Shown here piece by piece: positions 16,385 through 25,192 of a stretch of 44,751 nt of DNA (position 1 is the stretch's first letter; each line of letters opens with the position of its first letter). Source of the stretch: an uncultured Paraglaciecola sp. (GTDB lineage: Bacteria; Pseudomonadota; Gammaproteobacteria; Enterobacterales; Alteromonadaceae); contig NZ_CAKZKO010000201.1 in NCBI RefSeq assembly GCF_937123705.1, forward strand, positions 1-44,751. The letters are read 5' to 3'. The notes beneath the pieces are model-generated. The model did not search any database and was not told the origin of the DNA. It saw only the letters and a list, made by a program, of their open reading frames with translations. The position numbers and the translations under genes are program-made.

Positions 16385-17035
16385 TTATGCTCTGCGACGT
16401 GCAGCACCTATCCCAATAAGTCCTAATAACAATGTACTTAAAATCGCTGGCTCAGGAACATCAATTGGTGGTGGCACGACAAACAATTCTGGGTTTGATA
16501 TTAACTGAAGGTCCATGTTCAAGTCCCAATGACCTGGTTTGCCAGTATTGTTAACATTAAACCAAGCCGAAGCGCCAAAATCTAACGTTTTATCGTTGGC
16601 ACCCAGACCAATTTGTAAGGCCGGTCCAATGCGCTCAAGATTCGCTACAAAGCCACCCGCTTCCTGGGTAGAAATCCTACCCGAAACTAAGTTATGGTAA
16701 TAAACCCATGAGTCTAACATTAGACCACCACCTGTTTTAACGCTTCCATCGGGGGTTACGTTAAAGCCATCCCAAATAACATCGATCAACCAAGAAACGC
16801 CACTATCTGAAGCATGACCATATAATCGTGCAGTGCCATCGTTGTAGGCAGTTAAGTACAAGTCATCATCAAAATTAAAAAAATTATCATTGTTAAATTT
16901 TAGATTATGCGTCCATAAACCATGGCTATTTATCGCATCATCTACTTTCCACTGATGAGTAATGATGGCAGCATTAGAGAAGAAAGATAAGCTTAAAGTA
17001 GCGATAGCAGTAAGTTGGATAATTATTTTTTTCAC
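16385..17035 (-). CDS. PEP-CTERM-anchored exported protein
   Basis: A 216-residue exported protein with a signal peptide (about 1-21, ending FFSNA). The C-terminal 24 residues are a PEP-CTERM sorting tail: the VPEP motif at about 193-196, a hydrophobic helix (LSTLLLGLIGIG) and a basic end (AARRRA). Such tails are processed by exosortase/EpsH systems, in bacteria that make extracellular polysaccharide. The middle part is rich in Trp, Asn and Asp and looks beta-sandwich-like; I do not recognise a catalytic domain. I start it at the GTG at 17035, five bases after GAGGTG; a TTG at 17047 is upstream in frame. No exosortase gene is in the window. Confidence 0.8.
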   Translation of the reverse strand: MKKIIIQLTAIATLSLSFFSNAAIITHQWKVDDAINSHGLWTHNLKFNNDNFFNFDDDLYLTAYNDGTARLYGHASDSGVSWLIDVIWDGFNVTPDGSVKTGGGLMLDSWVYYHNLVSGRISTQEAGGFVANLERIGPALQIGLGANDKTLDFGASAWFNVNNTGKPGHWDLNMDLQLISNPELFVVPPPIDVPEPAILSTLLLGLIGIGAARRRA

Positions 17036-17734
17036 ATTACACCTCAATCTAAAACGTCATTCTGTTGTTGCAATGGTGTGTAGTTTACCAAGTGGCAATA
17101 TTGAAAATATGGCCAAAGTGTCCAATTTTGAAATAAGTGTTTTTAGCGATTAATAAACTTTCCCCAACAGCCTTATCGCTGCTTCAGGAATGTTATAGTA
17201 TTTTCAGATGGTGGATAGATTGGCATAGGTAAAGCCAGTCAATTCTCTTTGTATCATCAATGCATGCAGGTTTTCAGCGATTTTTATTAGAAATAGCTAG
17301 TGTTCTTCTGGAGTTGCCAGTTTAGCTCTCTTTTTTTGATATGTATTGATTGAATCGTTTAGCTTTCTTCCGGCTCGACTTAGGGCAGAAGAATGCTACT
17401 TTAAGTAGCGCTAACTCAAGCTCTTGAAATTCACCATGTTTTTGAGTTTTTTGCTAATACGTTGTCTAAACTAAATTTTTGCATGGCTAATGATAATCTA
17501 AGTTTCTACTAGCTCACATCTAATCTAACACTTTGAGATGACAGGTTTCGACTTACTTCGATTGGCAGACATTAAATAACTCACCATAGATAGCAAAAAC
17601 AACGCTTTCAATGGACTATAACGCAACCTATATCTATTGAACTTTAGTAAGTTTCAAATTAACCTAAGGTGCTGCGCTAATTTTACCGCACTAACTGCCA
17701 CAACAGTTCTTAACATTAATTTGATAGGTAAAAT
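17036..17734. other. Gene-poor stretch, no confident gene
   Basis: About 700 bases between the PEP-CTERM gene and the nucleotidyltransferase-like gene. The frames are broken by stops on both strands. On the minus strand between 17160 and 17460 short protein-like fragments occur in different frames, for example EFQELELALLKVAFF and MIQRELTGFTYANLS. This may mean a decayed gene, but I cannot name a family. The last ~30 bases carry the AGGT ribosome-binding site of the next gene. Confidence 0.5.
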
Positions 17735-18529
17735 ATGAAATACCCAAACACCCTTGCGCAGGCACATAAGCGCCTTCTTATCCAGATAATCGAAACTTTT
17801 TCTCAAGACCATCGCATATTGGGCATTGGAGCAAGCGGCTCATATGCTTCGGACACAATGGACAAATTCAGCGACTTAGACCTTGTTATTGCCATTGACC
17901 CGATTTTTTTTGCAGAGGTGATGAGAGAGCGATTTCAGCTAATAGATAAAGTGGACGGTAAAATCGCTGCGTTTACGGGTGAGCATGTTGGTGAGCCACG
18001 CTTAGTTATTGCTTTGTATGAGCCCGATTTAGTTCATGTGGATTTTAAGTTTGTTTCTTTACCTGACACAACGACAAGAGTGGATGACACAAAAGTATTG
18101 TGGGAACGAGATGGGCAGTTATCGACCATATACAACAATTCCAATTATCAATATCCTCAACCTGATATACAGTGGATTGAAAATAGGTTTTGGATTTGGA
18201 TTCATTATGGAGCGACTAAGATTGCCCGTGGTGAATACTTTGAAGCGATAGAGTTTTTATCATTTTTAAGAACCACTGCACTTTCCCCTCTAGCTCTTAA
18301 ACAGCAAGGCTTAACGCCATCAGGTGTAAGAACGATTGAAAAACGTTTACCTGCTTTTACAAGTCGCCTAAAAGAAACCGTCGCTACACCAGATAGGGAG
18401 GCACTTATCCCCGCCTTTCAGATGTGCATTTCGTTATATATTGAGTTGAGAGATAAAGAGCAAGTAACAGTTAATGCTCAAGCTCAAAAACTTGCTTTGG
18501 AATATTTTAACCAAGAGATATTAGGTTAG
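17735..18529 (+). CDS. Nucleotidyltransferase-fold protein (MNT/ANT-like)
   Basis: A 264-residue protein with an N-terminal polymerase-beta-like nucleotidyltransferase core. The hallmark is G-A-S-G-S-Y-A...D-K-F-S-D-L-D-L-V-I at about residues 34-53: a GS followed by D-x-D, whose aspartates bind metal and NTP. A third acidic residue is likely in LVHVDFKFV (about 104-112). The C-terminal half is helical. Relatives include aminoglycoside adenylyltransferases and toxin-antitoxin-type MNT proteins, but there is no HEPN partner next door and the acceptor is unknown. Some database entries for this type carry an unrelated oxalate-transporter name, which the sequence does not support. AGGT lies seven bases before the ATG. 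It is convergent with ydbL. Confidence 0.7.
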   Translation: MKYPNTLAQAHKRLLIQIIETFSQDHRILGIGASGSYASDTMDKFSDLDLVIAIDPIFFAEVMRERFQLIDKVDGKIAAFTGEHVGEPRLVIALYEPDLVHVDFKFVSLPDTTTRVDDTKVLWERDGQLSTIYNNSNYQYPQPDIQWIENRFWIWIHYGATKIARGEYFEAIEFLSFLRTTALSPLALKQQGLTPSGVRTIEKRLPAFTSRLKETVATPDREALIPAFQMCISLYIELRDKEQVTVNAQAQKLALEYFNQEILG

Positions 18530-18567
18530 GTGATTTAGAGGGGGGATCCCCTCACTATCAGCTAAAG

Positions 18568-18894
18568 CTACTTTTTACGCCACTTACCATTCATCCACAA
18601 GTAGTGACCTGTTTCAGTTTTTGAATAGGCTTTTTTGGCGGCTAGTTTTTCAACTTGTTCTATAGTAATGCCGTTTTCAGCAGCGAGGTCAGCATACACG
18701 GCTTTACGTTTAGCATTGATATCATTAACTAACTGTTGAATGTTGTTTTGCATAACCACAACACCTAAGTAGCCGTTGTCTTTTTCACCAATCAATCCTT
18801 GTTGTTTGGCTTCATCCAAACCAATCGCAAAAACCGAACTGCATACAAAAACACTCAGTATTATCAGTGATTTAAAAATTGTTGTCATTGTCAT
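18568..18894 (-). CDS. ydbL: YdbL-family periplasmic protein (DUF1318)
   Basis: A 108-residue exported protein with signal peptide 1 to about 22 (ending VFA), then the DUF1318 core: GLDEAKQQGLIGEKDNGYLG, a helix with INAKRKAVYADLAAENG, and VEKLAAKKA. In E. coli ydbL is the third gene of ydbH-ynbE-ydbL, and its product modulates assembly of the YdbH-YnbE inter-membrane bridge. Here the same order ydbH, ynbE, ydbL is kept on the minus strand, with a 20-base gap after ynbE. GAGGA lies eight bases before the ATG. A short GC-rich hairpin (18538-18553) follows the gene. Confidence 0.88.
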   Translation of the reverse strand: MTMTTIFKSLIILSVFVCSSVFAIGLDEAKQQGLIGEKDNGYLGVVVMQNNIQQLVNDINAKRKAVYADLAAENGITIEQVEKLAAKKAYSKTETGHYLWMNGKWRKK

Positions 18895-18914
18895 CGGGTC
18901 ATTCCTCGTTTGGC

Positions 18915-19097
18915 TTAAAATAAGCTGCTGTCATCGCTAAATACATCATCTAGTTCTTTGTCCACTTTTACGCGGATTTCGTGATCAATTTTTACGTTGA
19001 TATTGATTGTAATGGGCTCTTTGGTTTCAACTTGTACTTTGTGGGTACAAGCACTTAATAGCCCAATGGTTGCTATTAACAAAATTAGTGTCTTCAA
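18915..19097 (-). CDS. ynbE: YnbE-family outer-membrane lipoprotein
   Basis: A 60-residue lipoprotein with a signal ending at lipobox LLSAC (Cys17). The mature beta-strand-forming segment ITININVKIDHEIRVKV is characteristic of YnbE. In E. coli YnbE multimerises and stacks on the C-terminus of YdbH to complete a periplasm-spanning bridge used for phospholipid homeostasis. The start codon is TTG and overlaps the ydbH stop as TTGA (19094-19097). GGTGAT lies just upstream, so translation is probably coupled to ydbH. Confidence 0.85.
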   Translation of the reverse strand: MKTLILLIATIGLLSACTHKVQVETKEPITININVKIDHEIRVKVDKELDDVFSDDSSLF

Positions 19098-21379
19098 TTT
19101 TTATCACCTTGGTTGATTTTTTGTTCAATGGTTTTTTCTACCGAATTAATTAAGCGTATCGATTCTAACAAAGAAAATAAATTTTCTTGATGGCTATAGT
19201 TAAAATTAACTGCCTGATTTTGTACTGGGTTGTTACCTTTTATTGCGAAGTCAAATAACATTTCGCCATCTGGTTTTAATGTTACTTTGCTTTCCAATTG
19301 ACTAAAATCGAGATTCTCTAACAAGGCAATTTGCGGTTGTTGCTGTTTGATAGAATCAAATGATGGGTTGTTTTCTATGGTTAACTTTCCACCTTTTAGA
19401 CTCGACACCCAACCATCATCAATTCTAATACCCTGTTGGTTTATATTAATCGGCATATCGCCGTCTATGTTGCCAGTAATGGTTATCCCTGGCTGCTCTT
19501 GTAGTGCTACAACTTGAGCTAAATCAATGCCTTGAATATTAATGTTAATTTGTTGCTGTCGTCCATCCAACCATATGTCATTCAATAAAAACTGCCCACT
19601 GAAGATGTCACCTTGCACTTGCTTCAAACGTATAACGCTATCTTTGGCAATCACTTTGGCTTCAATCTGCTTAATTATTACCCCAGTATCAATTGAATCG
19701 ATGTGTAGAGTAGACTCGGCTAACTGAAGTCCAGCTGAATCAAACTTAACGGGGGTATGATAAGTCATATTATTGAGTTGATAGTCTTGATATTTTCCCG
19801 ATACATTTTGTAGTTGGGCCGTTCCAAATGCTGTAAACGCGTTATCTTCTAAGGGCAGTGTTAATTCAATCTTTGCCGAAAAGCTTCCGTCTTGAATATC
19901 CGCTGCATTTTCTAACTGTGAAACTATATGTCGCAAACTGACTATATCTTGCTGGAATATCTGCAAACTAGCGCTGGTTTGCTGTTGAGTCAGCTCAGCT
20001 AAAAAACCATTCTCTAGGTTGATCTTATGTATGCTTGAAAGGGTCATATTTGTTTTATTGCCATTTCCTAAATGGGTAATATTAATTGGAAGAGTGTCGA
20101 TTTTGAATGCAGACACATTTGTGGCCTTGCTACTTCCAGAAAAGTGTAGGGCATTAAGATTGGTTACTTTGGCGTCTATGTGGTTGCTAATATTTTGTAT
20201 GTTGATATCTGGAAGTTGCAACTGAGACAGCTGATTGTCAAACCGGAGGTGTAAGTCATTAATACTTTCCCCTGAAACGCTGAAATCACTACTCAGATTA
20301 GCTATATTAAGGTCGGCAAAGTGTATAGCGGAGCTATTAATTGTTCCTTTTAACGCAACTTTTCCTGTGGTTTGGTAAGTTGCATCATCAATCAGCAGTC
20401 TTCTTTGAGGATTTTGCAAATCTATGACTTGAAGGTGGGGCAGGACAATCTGGGTTTTATCTATCGCTATTTTTTCGGTAAACACTAAAGCCAATTGCGG
20501 CAAGTCATCTTTTGCAAAGTAATGTTGGGCTAACCGGCAACTGCTGGTTGAAACTTTATTTACTAGACCACGTAAATCCAAATGTATATCGAAGTTGCTA
20601 GTGTCTACAGCAATTAGTAAGTTTCCATTAACGACAGCGTCTAAAGCGCAATTCTCTATGCTCATTCGGCTATTGATAGCTAATTGGTTCGCTAAGCTAA
20701 ATGTTGTGCCTTCAAAGTTTAGGCTGGTATTGATTTGGGCTTGGTCTAAGGCCAGCTCTTTAAACAACCTAGGCCTATCTTGGGATAGCTGATGCACTTG
20801 GGGGAGCCACTTAGTGAGATCAGACAAGCGCCAATCTATCTGCCCAGTCATAGGTTTTTGATATAAATTAATAACGCCTTGTAAGTCGCCAGCGAATCTC
20901 AATTCTTGTTTGGTTTTTTGACTTATGCTTAAGTTTATTGATTGTTGTAATGCATCTGAGTTAATTTGCAGTCGTGAAATATTTAGCTGGGGCAAAAAGT
21001 CGGGCAGATTCAAATCAATAAGTTGTTGCTCTGAGCTGGGCACTTTTTCGATCTTGCTGTTTTCCGCAACTTGTTGACTATGCTTAACTTTTATTAGCTT
21101 AATGTTTAATATGTTGGCCCAAGGCTGCCACTTGGCTTCAGTTACTTTAATACTGCCTAGTGGAGTCGCTATACATGCTTTTTGAATATGCAAAGTAAGC
21201 TGCCAGTCAACAGAAAAATTAAGGCAACTAAGGTGTATTTTTTGTGATTGTGTAAAGTATTCTATGCCTTTAATGGCGAGTGGGCGGCGGTAAAACAACA
21301 TTAGCGCCAGCGTTACCACAAGCAATACAGCTATGAGTAAGGTTTTACTGGGGCGTTTTTTAGTAAAGAAGCCTGCCAT
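19094..21379 (-). CDS. ydbH: YdbH-family AsmA-like inter-membrane lipid-homeostasis protein
   Basis: A 761-residue protein anchored in the inner membrane by one N-terminal helix (about residues 16-34, LIAVLLVVTLALMLFY). The rest is a long beta-rich periplasmic part with repeated hydrophobic/polar strands, the beta-taco organisation of AsmA-like proteins. The C-terminal portion (SALKGGKLTIENNPSFDS-like; LDFSQLESKVTLKPDGEMLF) matches the YdbH end that contacts YnbE. It is somewhat shorter than E. coli YdbH (879). With TamB and YhdP, YdbH supports phospholipid delivery to the outer membrane. I chose the ATG at 21379 because AGGA lies six bases upstream. First gene of the ydbH-ynbE-ydbL operon, divergent from a CWC protein gene. 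Confidence 0.85.
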   Translation of the reverse strand: MAGFFTKKRPSKTLLIAVLLVVTLALMLFYRRPLAIKGIEYFTQSQKIHLSCLNFSVDWQLTLHIQKACIATPLGSIKVTEAKWQPWANILNIKLIKVKHSQQVAENSKIEKVPSSEQQLIDLNLPDFLPQLNISRLQINSDALQQSINLSISQKTKQELRFAGDLQGVINLYQKPMTGQIDWRLSDLTKWLPQVHQLSQDRPRLFKELALDQAQINTSLNFEGTTFSLANQLAINSRMSIENCALDAVVNGNLLIAVDTSNFDIHLDLRGLVNKVSTSSCRLAQHYFAKDDLPQLALVFTEKIAIDKTQIVLPHLQVIDLQNPQRRLLIDDATYQTTGKVALKGTINSSAIHFADLNIANLSSDFSVSGESINDLHLRFDNQLSQLQLPDINIQNISNHIDAKVTNLNALHFSGSSKATNVSAFKIDTLPINITHLGNGNKTNMTLSSIHKINLENGFLAELTQQQTSASLQIFQQDIVSLRHIVSQLENAADIQDGSFSAKIELTLPLEDNAFTAFGTAQLQNVSGKYQDYQLNNMTYHTPVKFDSAGLQLAESTLHIDSIDTGVIIKQIEAKVIAKDSVIRLKQVQGDIFSGQFLLNDIWLDGRQQQININIQGIDLAQVVALQEQPGITITGNIDGDMPININQQGIRIDDGWVSSLKGGKLTIENNPSFDSIKQQQPQIALLENLDFSQLESKVTLKPDGEMLFDFAIKGNNPVQNQAVNFNYSHQENLFSLLESIRLINSVEKTIEQKINQGDKN

Positions 21380-21464
21380 TATTTTCCTGTAGTTGTTAAA
21401 CGTTACTAAAAACAACTTAAATAATTGCTTTTATAAAATACCAAAATTCAAGATTGGAGTAGCT

Positions 21465-21692
21465 GTGAATTTAGAAAAAACGAGTTTGAGTCATTGCCCA
21501 TTATGTGGCGATAATAATGGTTGTACCAACTCTAGCCCAAACAATAACACAGCCGCATGTTGGTGTATGGAAAGTAAAATTCCTTTTTCTGATGACCTAT
21601 TAAACCAATTAACCGATGCCGCTAAAAACAAAGTGTGCATATGTAAAGCCTGTGCCATGGGAAATAAGGCCCAAGGTACCCCTTCAAACTAA
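21465..21692 (+). CDS. Cysteine-rich CWC-family small protein
   Basis: A 75-residue protein with eight cysteines in the CWC pattern: CPLCGDNNGC, then AACWCM and VCICKAC. The spacing suggests a metal-binding, probably zinc, fold. The family is widespread in proteobacteria and has no established function. The GTG at 21465 is chosen because GGAG lies seven bases upstream; the open frame extends upstream to 21393, but that part overlaps the ydbH promoter and looks non-coding. Confidence 0.78.
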   Translation: MNLEKTSLSHCPLCGDNNGCTNSSPNNNTAACWCMESKIPFSDDLLNQLTDAAKNKVCICKACAMGNKAQGTPSN

Positions 21693-21761
21693 GCTGACAG
21701 AATATAACAGTAAAAGCGATAGCAAAGGCTGATTCACCCAAGGTGGTGAACACTTAGTAGA

Positions 21762-22874
21762 TTACTTCGCACGACTGTTTTGCCACCGCCTCCACGACAA
21801 CATCACACCGGTATACACCAACAAGCAAGCAAATAAAGAGGCTATGCCAGCAATGGTTTGTCCGACTAAGCCAAATACTTCTCCGGTATGTAAAAAGCGA
21901 ATATAGCTGCGGGCTTGTCTGTAGTCAGAAAGTTGCGAAAAACTTTGCTGTTGAATGAGCTCTCCTGTGATGGTGTGTTGCGCCACAGATACCCGTTTTT
22001 GTGGCTCGCCACCGTTGCCACTGTCAATTTTAAAAATTTGAACATTGCTAGGATGGTCACTTAAACTGAAGCGAATATTTTGCCAATCGGGGAAGTGCTG
22101 CTGAATAATGGCGAGTTGTTTGTCTATTGATAGCACTTTGGCAGCATCATGCTCAGGCAGTTTAACCGGCATTGGTAAAGCGTTCATTGCGGTAGAAGTA
22201 TAGTGTTTGAGGGTTTGCCCCGGCCATTTAAATGAAAAGAATAAAGCGGTAACGGCCATCACTATAAGAGCAGGCATCACATAGAAACCGAACACATTAT
22301 GCCACTGATAATGTTTAACCTGTTTTGTTGGGTAATGCCCGCCCAAGGTTAATTTTTGTTTAAAAGCGCGATAATGCAAGCGTTTGGGTAACCATAAATA
22401 CAAGCCTGATAGTGCCAAAAAAACAAAAATTGTATTGGCAATTCCATTAACCCAGCGCCCTGATCCGCTAAATTTGCCGTCTAATGTTAACCAACGATGA
22501 AATGCCCTTAACCGACTAAAGAAAATTTTGGTAGGCGCACCGGGTTGCTGCATGGTTTCAGCTGTAAAGGGATGTAAATAGGCAATAGTTTTGCGGCCAT
22601 CCTTTAGCAATATAGGGGCGGCATTGTCGCGCATTATAGTGATTTCTGGAGTGTTTTCAGTTGCATATTGCGCTGCCAAGGCAACAAAGTTCGCTATAGG
22701 TAATGCTTTCTGTGGTGCAGCTAAAACCACAGGGTAATCGGCTTGTTCTGCCATTTTGATAATTTGTCGTTCATAGGTGAGGGCAGCACCAGTAATAGAC
22801 ATTAAAAAAATAAAAACGGCGGCGCAGCAACCAACAATCAAATGCACCCAAAACAGTAGTTTTCTTATATTCAT
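21762..22874 (-). CDS. PepSY-domain inner-membrane protein, probable siderophore-iron reductase partner
   Basis: A 370-residue membrane protein with four predicted helices: about 8-32 (VHLIVGCCAAVFIFLMSITGAAL), about 143-163, about 196-216 and a last one near 340-362 (GIASLFACLLVYTGVML). Family landmarks are FWVHLIVG...GAALTYE at the N-terminus, FHRWL, WHNVFGFY and a closing FLHTGEVFG. These are PepSY-TM (PiuB/FsqB-like) features, where membrane histidines bind heme and reduce siderophore-bound iron. It sits directly downstream of the TonB siderophore receptor gene (gap 88 bases), so the two probably form a Fur-controlled iron operon. No terminator separates them. Confidence 0.85.
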   Translation of the reverse strand: MNIRKLLFWVHLIVGCCAAVFIFLMSITGAALTYERQIIKMAEQADYPVVLAAPQKALPIANFVALAAQYATENTPEITIMRDNAAPILLKDGRKTIAYLHPFTAETMQQPGAPTKIFFSRLRAFHRWLTLDGKFSGSGRWVNGIANTIFVFLALSGLYLWLPKRLHYRAFKQKLTLGGHYPTKQVKHYQWHNVFGFYVMPALIVMAVTALFFSFKWPGQTLKHYTSTAMNALPMPVKLPEHDAAKVLSIDKQLAIIQQHFPDWQNIRFSLSDHPSNVQIFKIDSGNGGEPQKRVSVAQHTITGELIQQQSFSQLSDYRQARSYIRFLHTGEVFGLVGQTIAGIASLFACLLVYTGVMLSWRRWQNSRAK

Positions 22875-22962
22875 ATTTACGCCAACGCCAGCACGTTAAG
22901 TGCTGGCCTATTTTAAAAAATTAAGTTAAAAATTACTCTTGATAAGCTTAGGTTACTGGGTA

Positions 22963-25041
22963 TTAAAAGGCTGTTTTAACCTCTAAACGCGCCATGCGCT
23001 CAGCGCCTATAGTGACATTGTTTAAACCGCCACCGGCAAGGTAATCAGTATCCAATAGGTTTTCTATATTAAAACGGTAATCCACTGATATACCAGATAT
23101 TTTAGTGCGATAAGTGGCGCCTATGTCGACGCGGGTGTAGGCATCTTTAGTGACAGTGTTGTTGCTGTCGGCATATCTTTCACCTTGATAAAACACACCA
23201 GCGTTGAGGGCAAGTTTTTCGGTCATTTCGTAGCGAGACCAAAGAGACGCAGACCATTTTGGTGCATCAACAGGCGTGAGTCCTTGATATTTGTTGTCTT
23301 TTTCATATTCGGCTTGCAGATACATGCTAGAGGCCATTACAAACAGTCGGTCGGTTACTGCGCCTTGTGCCGATAACTCGAATCCCTGGTGTCTTTGCAG
23401 CCCAGCTTGCGTGGTGATGCTTTCAAAGTCGGGTTCATTGGCTAGGCTTTCACTGATTAGCGCGCCACTTTTTTCAATATCAAAAATAGCGGTTTCTAGT
23501 AATAAGCGGTCTGATAGCTGCCATTTAGCGCCCAGCTCAACTTGTTTGGATGTGACTGCGCTTAGTGCCATGCCATGATTTTTGTCGGTTTCATCATTAA
23601 GGGTTTCACTTGATGCCGGTTCAAAGCCTTCGGCATAGTTAACATACAAGGTGGCATTGTCTTTAGGGTGATATAACACCCCAAACTTAGGAACAAAAGA
23701 GTCGCTGTCGGCACTGTCTTTATTTTGCTGGTCAAAACGGCCACCAAGCACCACTTGCCAATGGTGGTGTAAAGTGATTAAGTCTTGAAAATACACACCA
23801 TAATAGTCGTATTCACTGTTATATAAACTATCGTCTGTAGCATAGTGAATATTGGGTTTAGATAAGGGCGTTTGGCCAGGTGTATACTGTTGCGCTGGGG
23901 CTAGTACTCTGAGTTGTCCGTAGTAATAATCTAAGCTGTTAACCCCTAGTAGAACATTGTGCTCAATACCTGCCAGTGAAAATTCACCCGTTAAGTCAAG
24001 ATAGGCGGTTTTAAATTGCCAATCATCAAATCTGTCGTAAGGTTTGGAGGTATAGCTGTCTCCCAATTGATAATCTGCTGGTTTTTTAGGAGAGGATTCA
24101 AAGCGTTGGCGCTCAAAGGTTTGCTGGTTGTAGCCAAATTTTAAGGTCCAGTGAGGATTAAAGTAATAGCTGGCTTTTGCCCCGATATTATTAACTTTAA
24201 TATCGGTAAAGGCCCAAGCAAAGTCATAGATAGTTTTATCATCACCTATGACTTTTCCATTGGCATCTAGCCAAGCGCCTGTATCTAATCCAGCTTTGTC
24301 TTGGGTTTGATCATAATAAAGGTTGATAGACAAATTATCCGAAACGAGATAATTCAAAGCAAGGGAGCCAAGAAAACGGTCCCGCTCACGTTGCTCTCCA
24401 TTTTGATATTCACGGCTGTATGTAACGTCTTGCTTCACCAATACACTGCGAAAAGACAAATCTTCAACCAAGGCGCCAGCGGCATCTAACATAAAGCGCG
24501 ATGACCCATTTTGGTCAATATCGGCACTTAAATCAAACAGACCCGTAGCGATCGGTTGTTTGGTGACCATATTAATCAGCCCACCCGGCGCAGACTGCCC
24601 ATATAGAATACTAGAAGGCCCCTTGATAACTTCCACGCGAGACAGGGTTTCTATAGGTTGCTGGTAATGAGACCAATGTTGATGACCGTCACGTAAATAG
24701 CCCGTCGACGAACTTAGGGTAAAGCCTCGTGAGTTAAAAACTTCGCGGTTTCTCTGAGTAGATCCCGCAGACAAGCTGGCATCGTTTGCCAGTACTTCAC
24801 CTAAGGTAGTAGCGAGTTGCTCATCAATGATGATTTCTGGAATAACGGTAACGGCTTGCGCCGTTTCTAAAAGAGAAGTGTTAGTACGTGTTGCTCCTGA
24901 GGCGTTATCCACTTTGTAATCGTTAAAGTAACTACCTGTTACTGTTATAGTTTCCATATTTCCATCATTCGCCAAAGCCTGTGAACTCAAAGACAAAAGA
25001 GTCACAACTGAGGCAGCAATTGATGTTTTTTGTTTGAACAT
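22963..25041 (-). CDS. TonB-dependent siderophore receptor
   Basis: A 692-residue outer-membrane receptor. Signal peptide 1-24 (ending QALA), a TonB box near residue 30 (ETITVTG), a plug domain at about 45-160 (with DASLSAG, NSRGF, IEVIKGPSSILYG-like VEVIKGP and GGLINMVTK), then a 22-strand-type barrel ending in the aromatic residue F (RLEVKTAF). It belongs to the FhuA/FoxA-type siderophore receptor group; the ligand is unknown. There is no N-terminal signalling (STN) domain, so it does not itself drive a sigma/anti-sigma cascade. A Fur-type site upstream implies iron repression. The PepSY protein gene follows. Confidence 0.92.
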   Translation of the reverse strand: MFKQKTSIAASVVTLLSLSSQALANDGNMETITVTGSYFNDYKVDNASGATRTNTSLLETAQAVTVIPEIIIDEQLATTLGEVLANDASLSAGSTQRNREVFNSRGFTLSSSTGYLRDGHQHWSHYQQPIETLSRVEVIKGPSSILYGQSAPGGLINMVTKQPIATGLFDLSADIDQNGSSRFMLDAAGALVEDLSFRSVLVKQDVTYSREYQNGEQRERDRFLGSLALNYLVSDNLSINLYYDQTQDKAGLDTGAWLDANGKVIGDDKTIYDFAWAFTDIKVNNIGAKASYYFNPHWTLKFGYNQQTFERQRFESSPKKPADYQLGDSYTSKPYDRFDDWQFKTAYLDLTGEFSLAGIEHNVLLGVNSLDYYYGQLRVLAPAQQYTPGQTPLSKPNIHYATDDSLYNSEYDYYGVYFQDLITLHHHWQVVLGGRFDQQNKDSADSDSFVPKFGVLYHPKDNATLYVNYAEGFEPASSETLNDETDKNHGMALSAVTSKQVELGAKWQLSDRLLLETAIFDIEKSGALISESLANEPDFESITTQAGLQRHQGFELSAQGAVTDRLFVMASSMYLQAEYEKDNKYQGLTPVDAPKWSASLWSRYEMTEKLALNAGVFYQGERYADSNNTVTKDAYTRVDIGATYRTKISGISVDYRFNIENLLDTDYLAGGGLNNVTIGAERMARLEVKTAF

Positions 25042-25087
25042 AAAATCTTAACTCACATTGATTATTTTCTTACAGTGAGCAAGATTC

Positions 25088-25140
25088 TACAAAGATTAAA
25101 TCTAAATGCAAGTAATTATCATTTAGATTTAATCTTTGTA
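25088..25140. repeat. Perfect 21-bp inverted repeat framing a Fur-type site
   Basis: The arms at 25088-25108 and 25120-25140 are exact inverted copies (each contains AAGATTAAATCTAAAT or its complement) separated by 11 bases. Each arm also contains an internal odd palindrome, AGATTAAATCT. It lies 47 bases before the receptor start codon. There is no U-run on the minus strand, which makes it unlike a terminator for thiI and more like a protein-binding region or cruciform. Confidence 0.8.
25107..25121 (-). promoter_or_regulatory. Fur-type operator of the siderophore receptor
   Basis: TGCAAGTAATTATCA matches 12 of the 14 defined positions of the 7-1-7 Fur consensus TGATAATNATTATCA. It sits in the centre of the inverted repeat, about 66-80 bases before the receptor ATG, where it would cover the promoter. 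Confidence 0.7.
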
Positions 25141-25192
25141 TTCGGGAAAACAAAGCGAAGCAACAACTAACCATCACATCGGGTTACTTAGC

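Noticed and set aside
18538..18553. GC-rich hairpin GAGGGG/CCCCTC after the nucleotidyltransferase-like gene as a terminator
   Set aside because: The stem is real but only 6 bp with a 4-base loop, and no U-run follows on either strand, so I did not list it as a feature.
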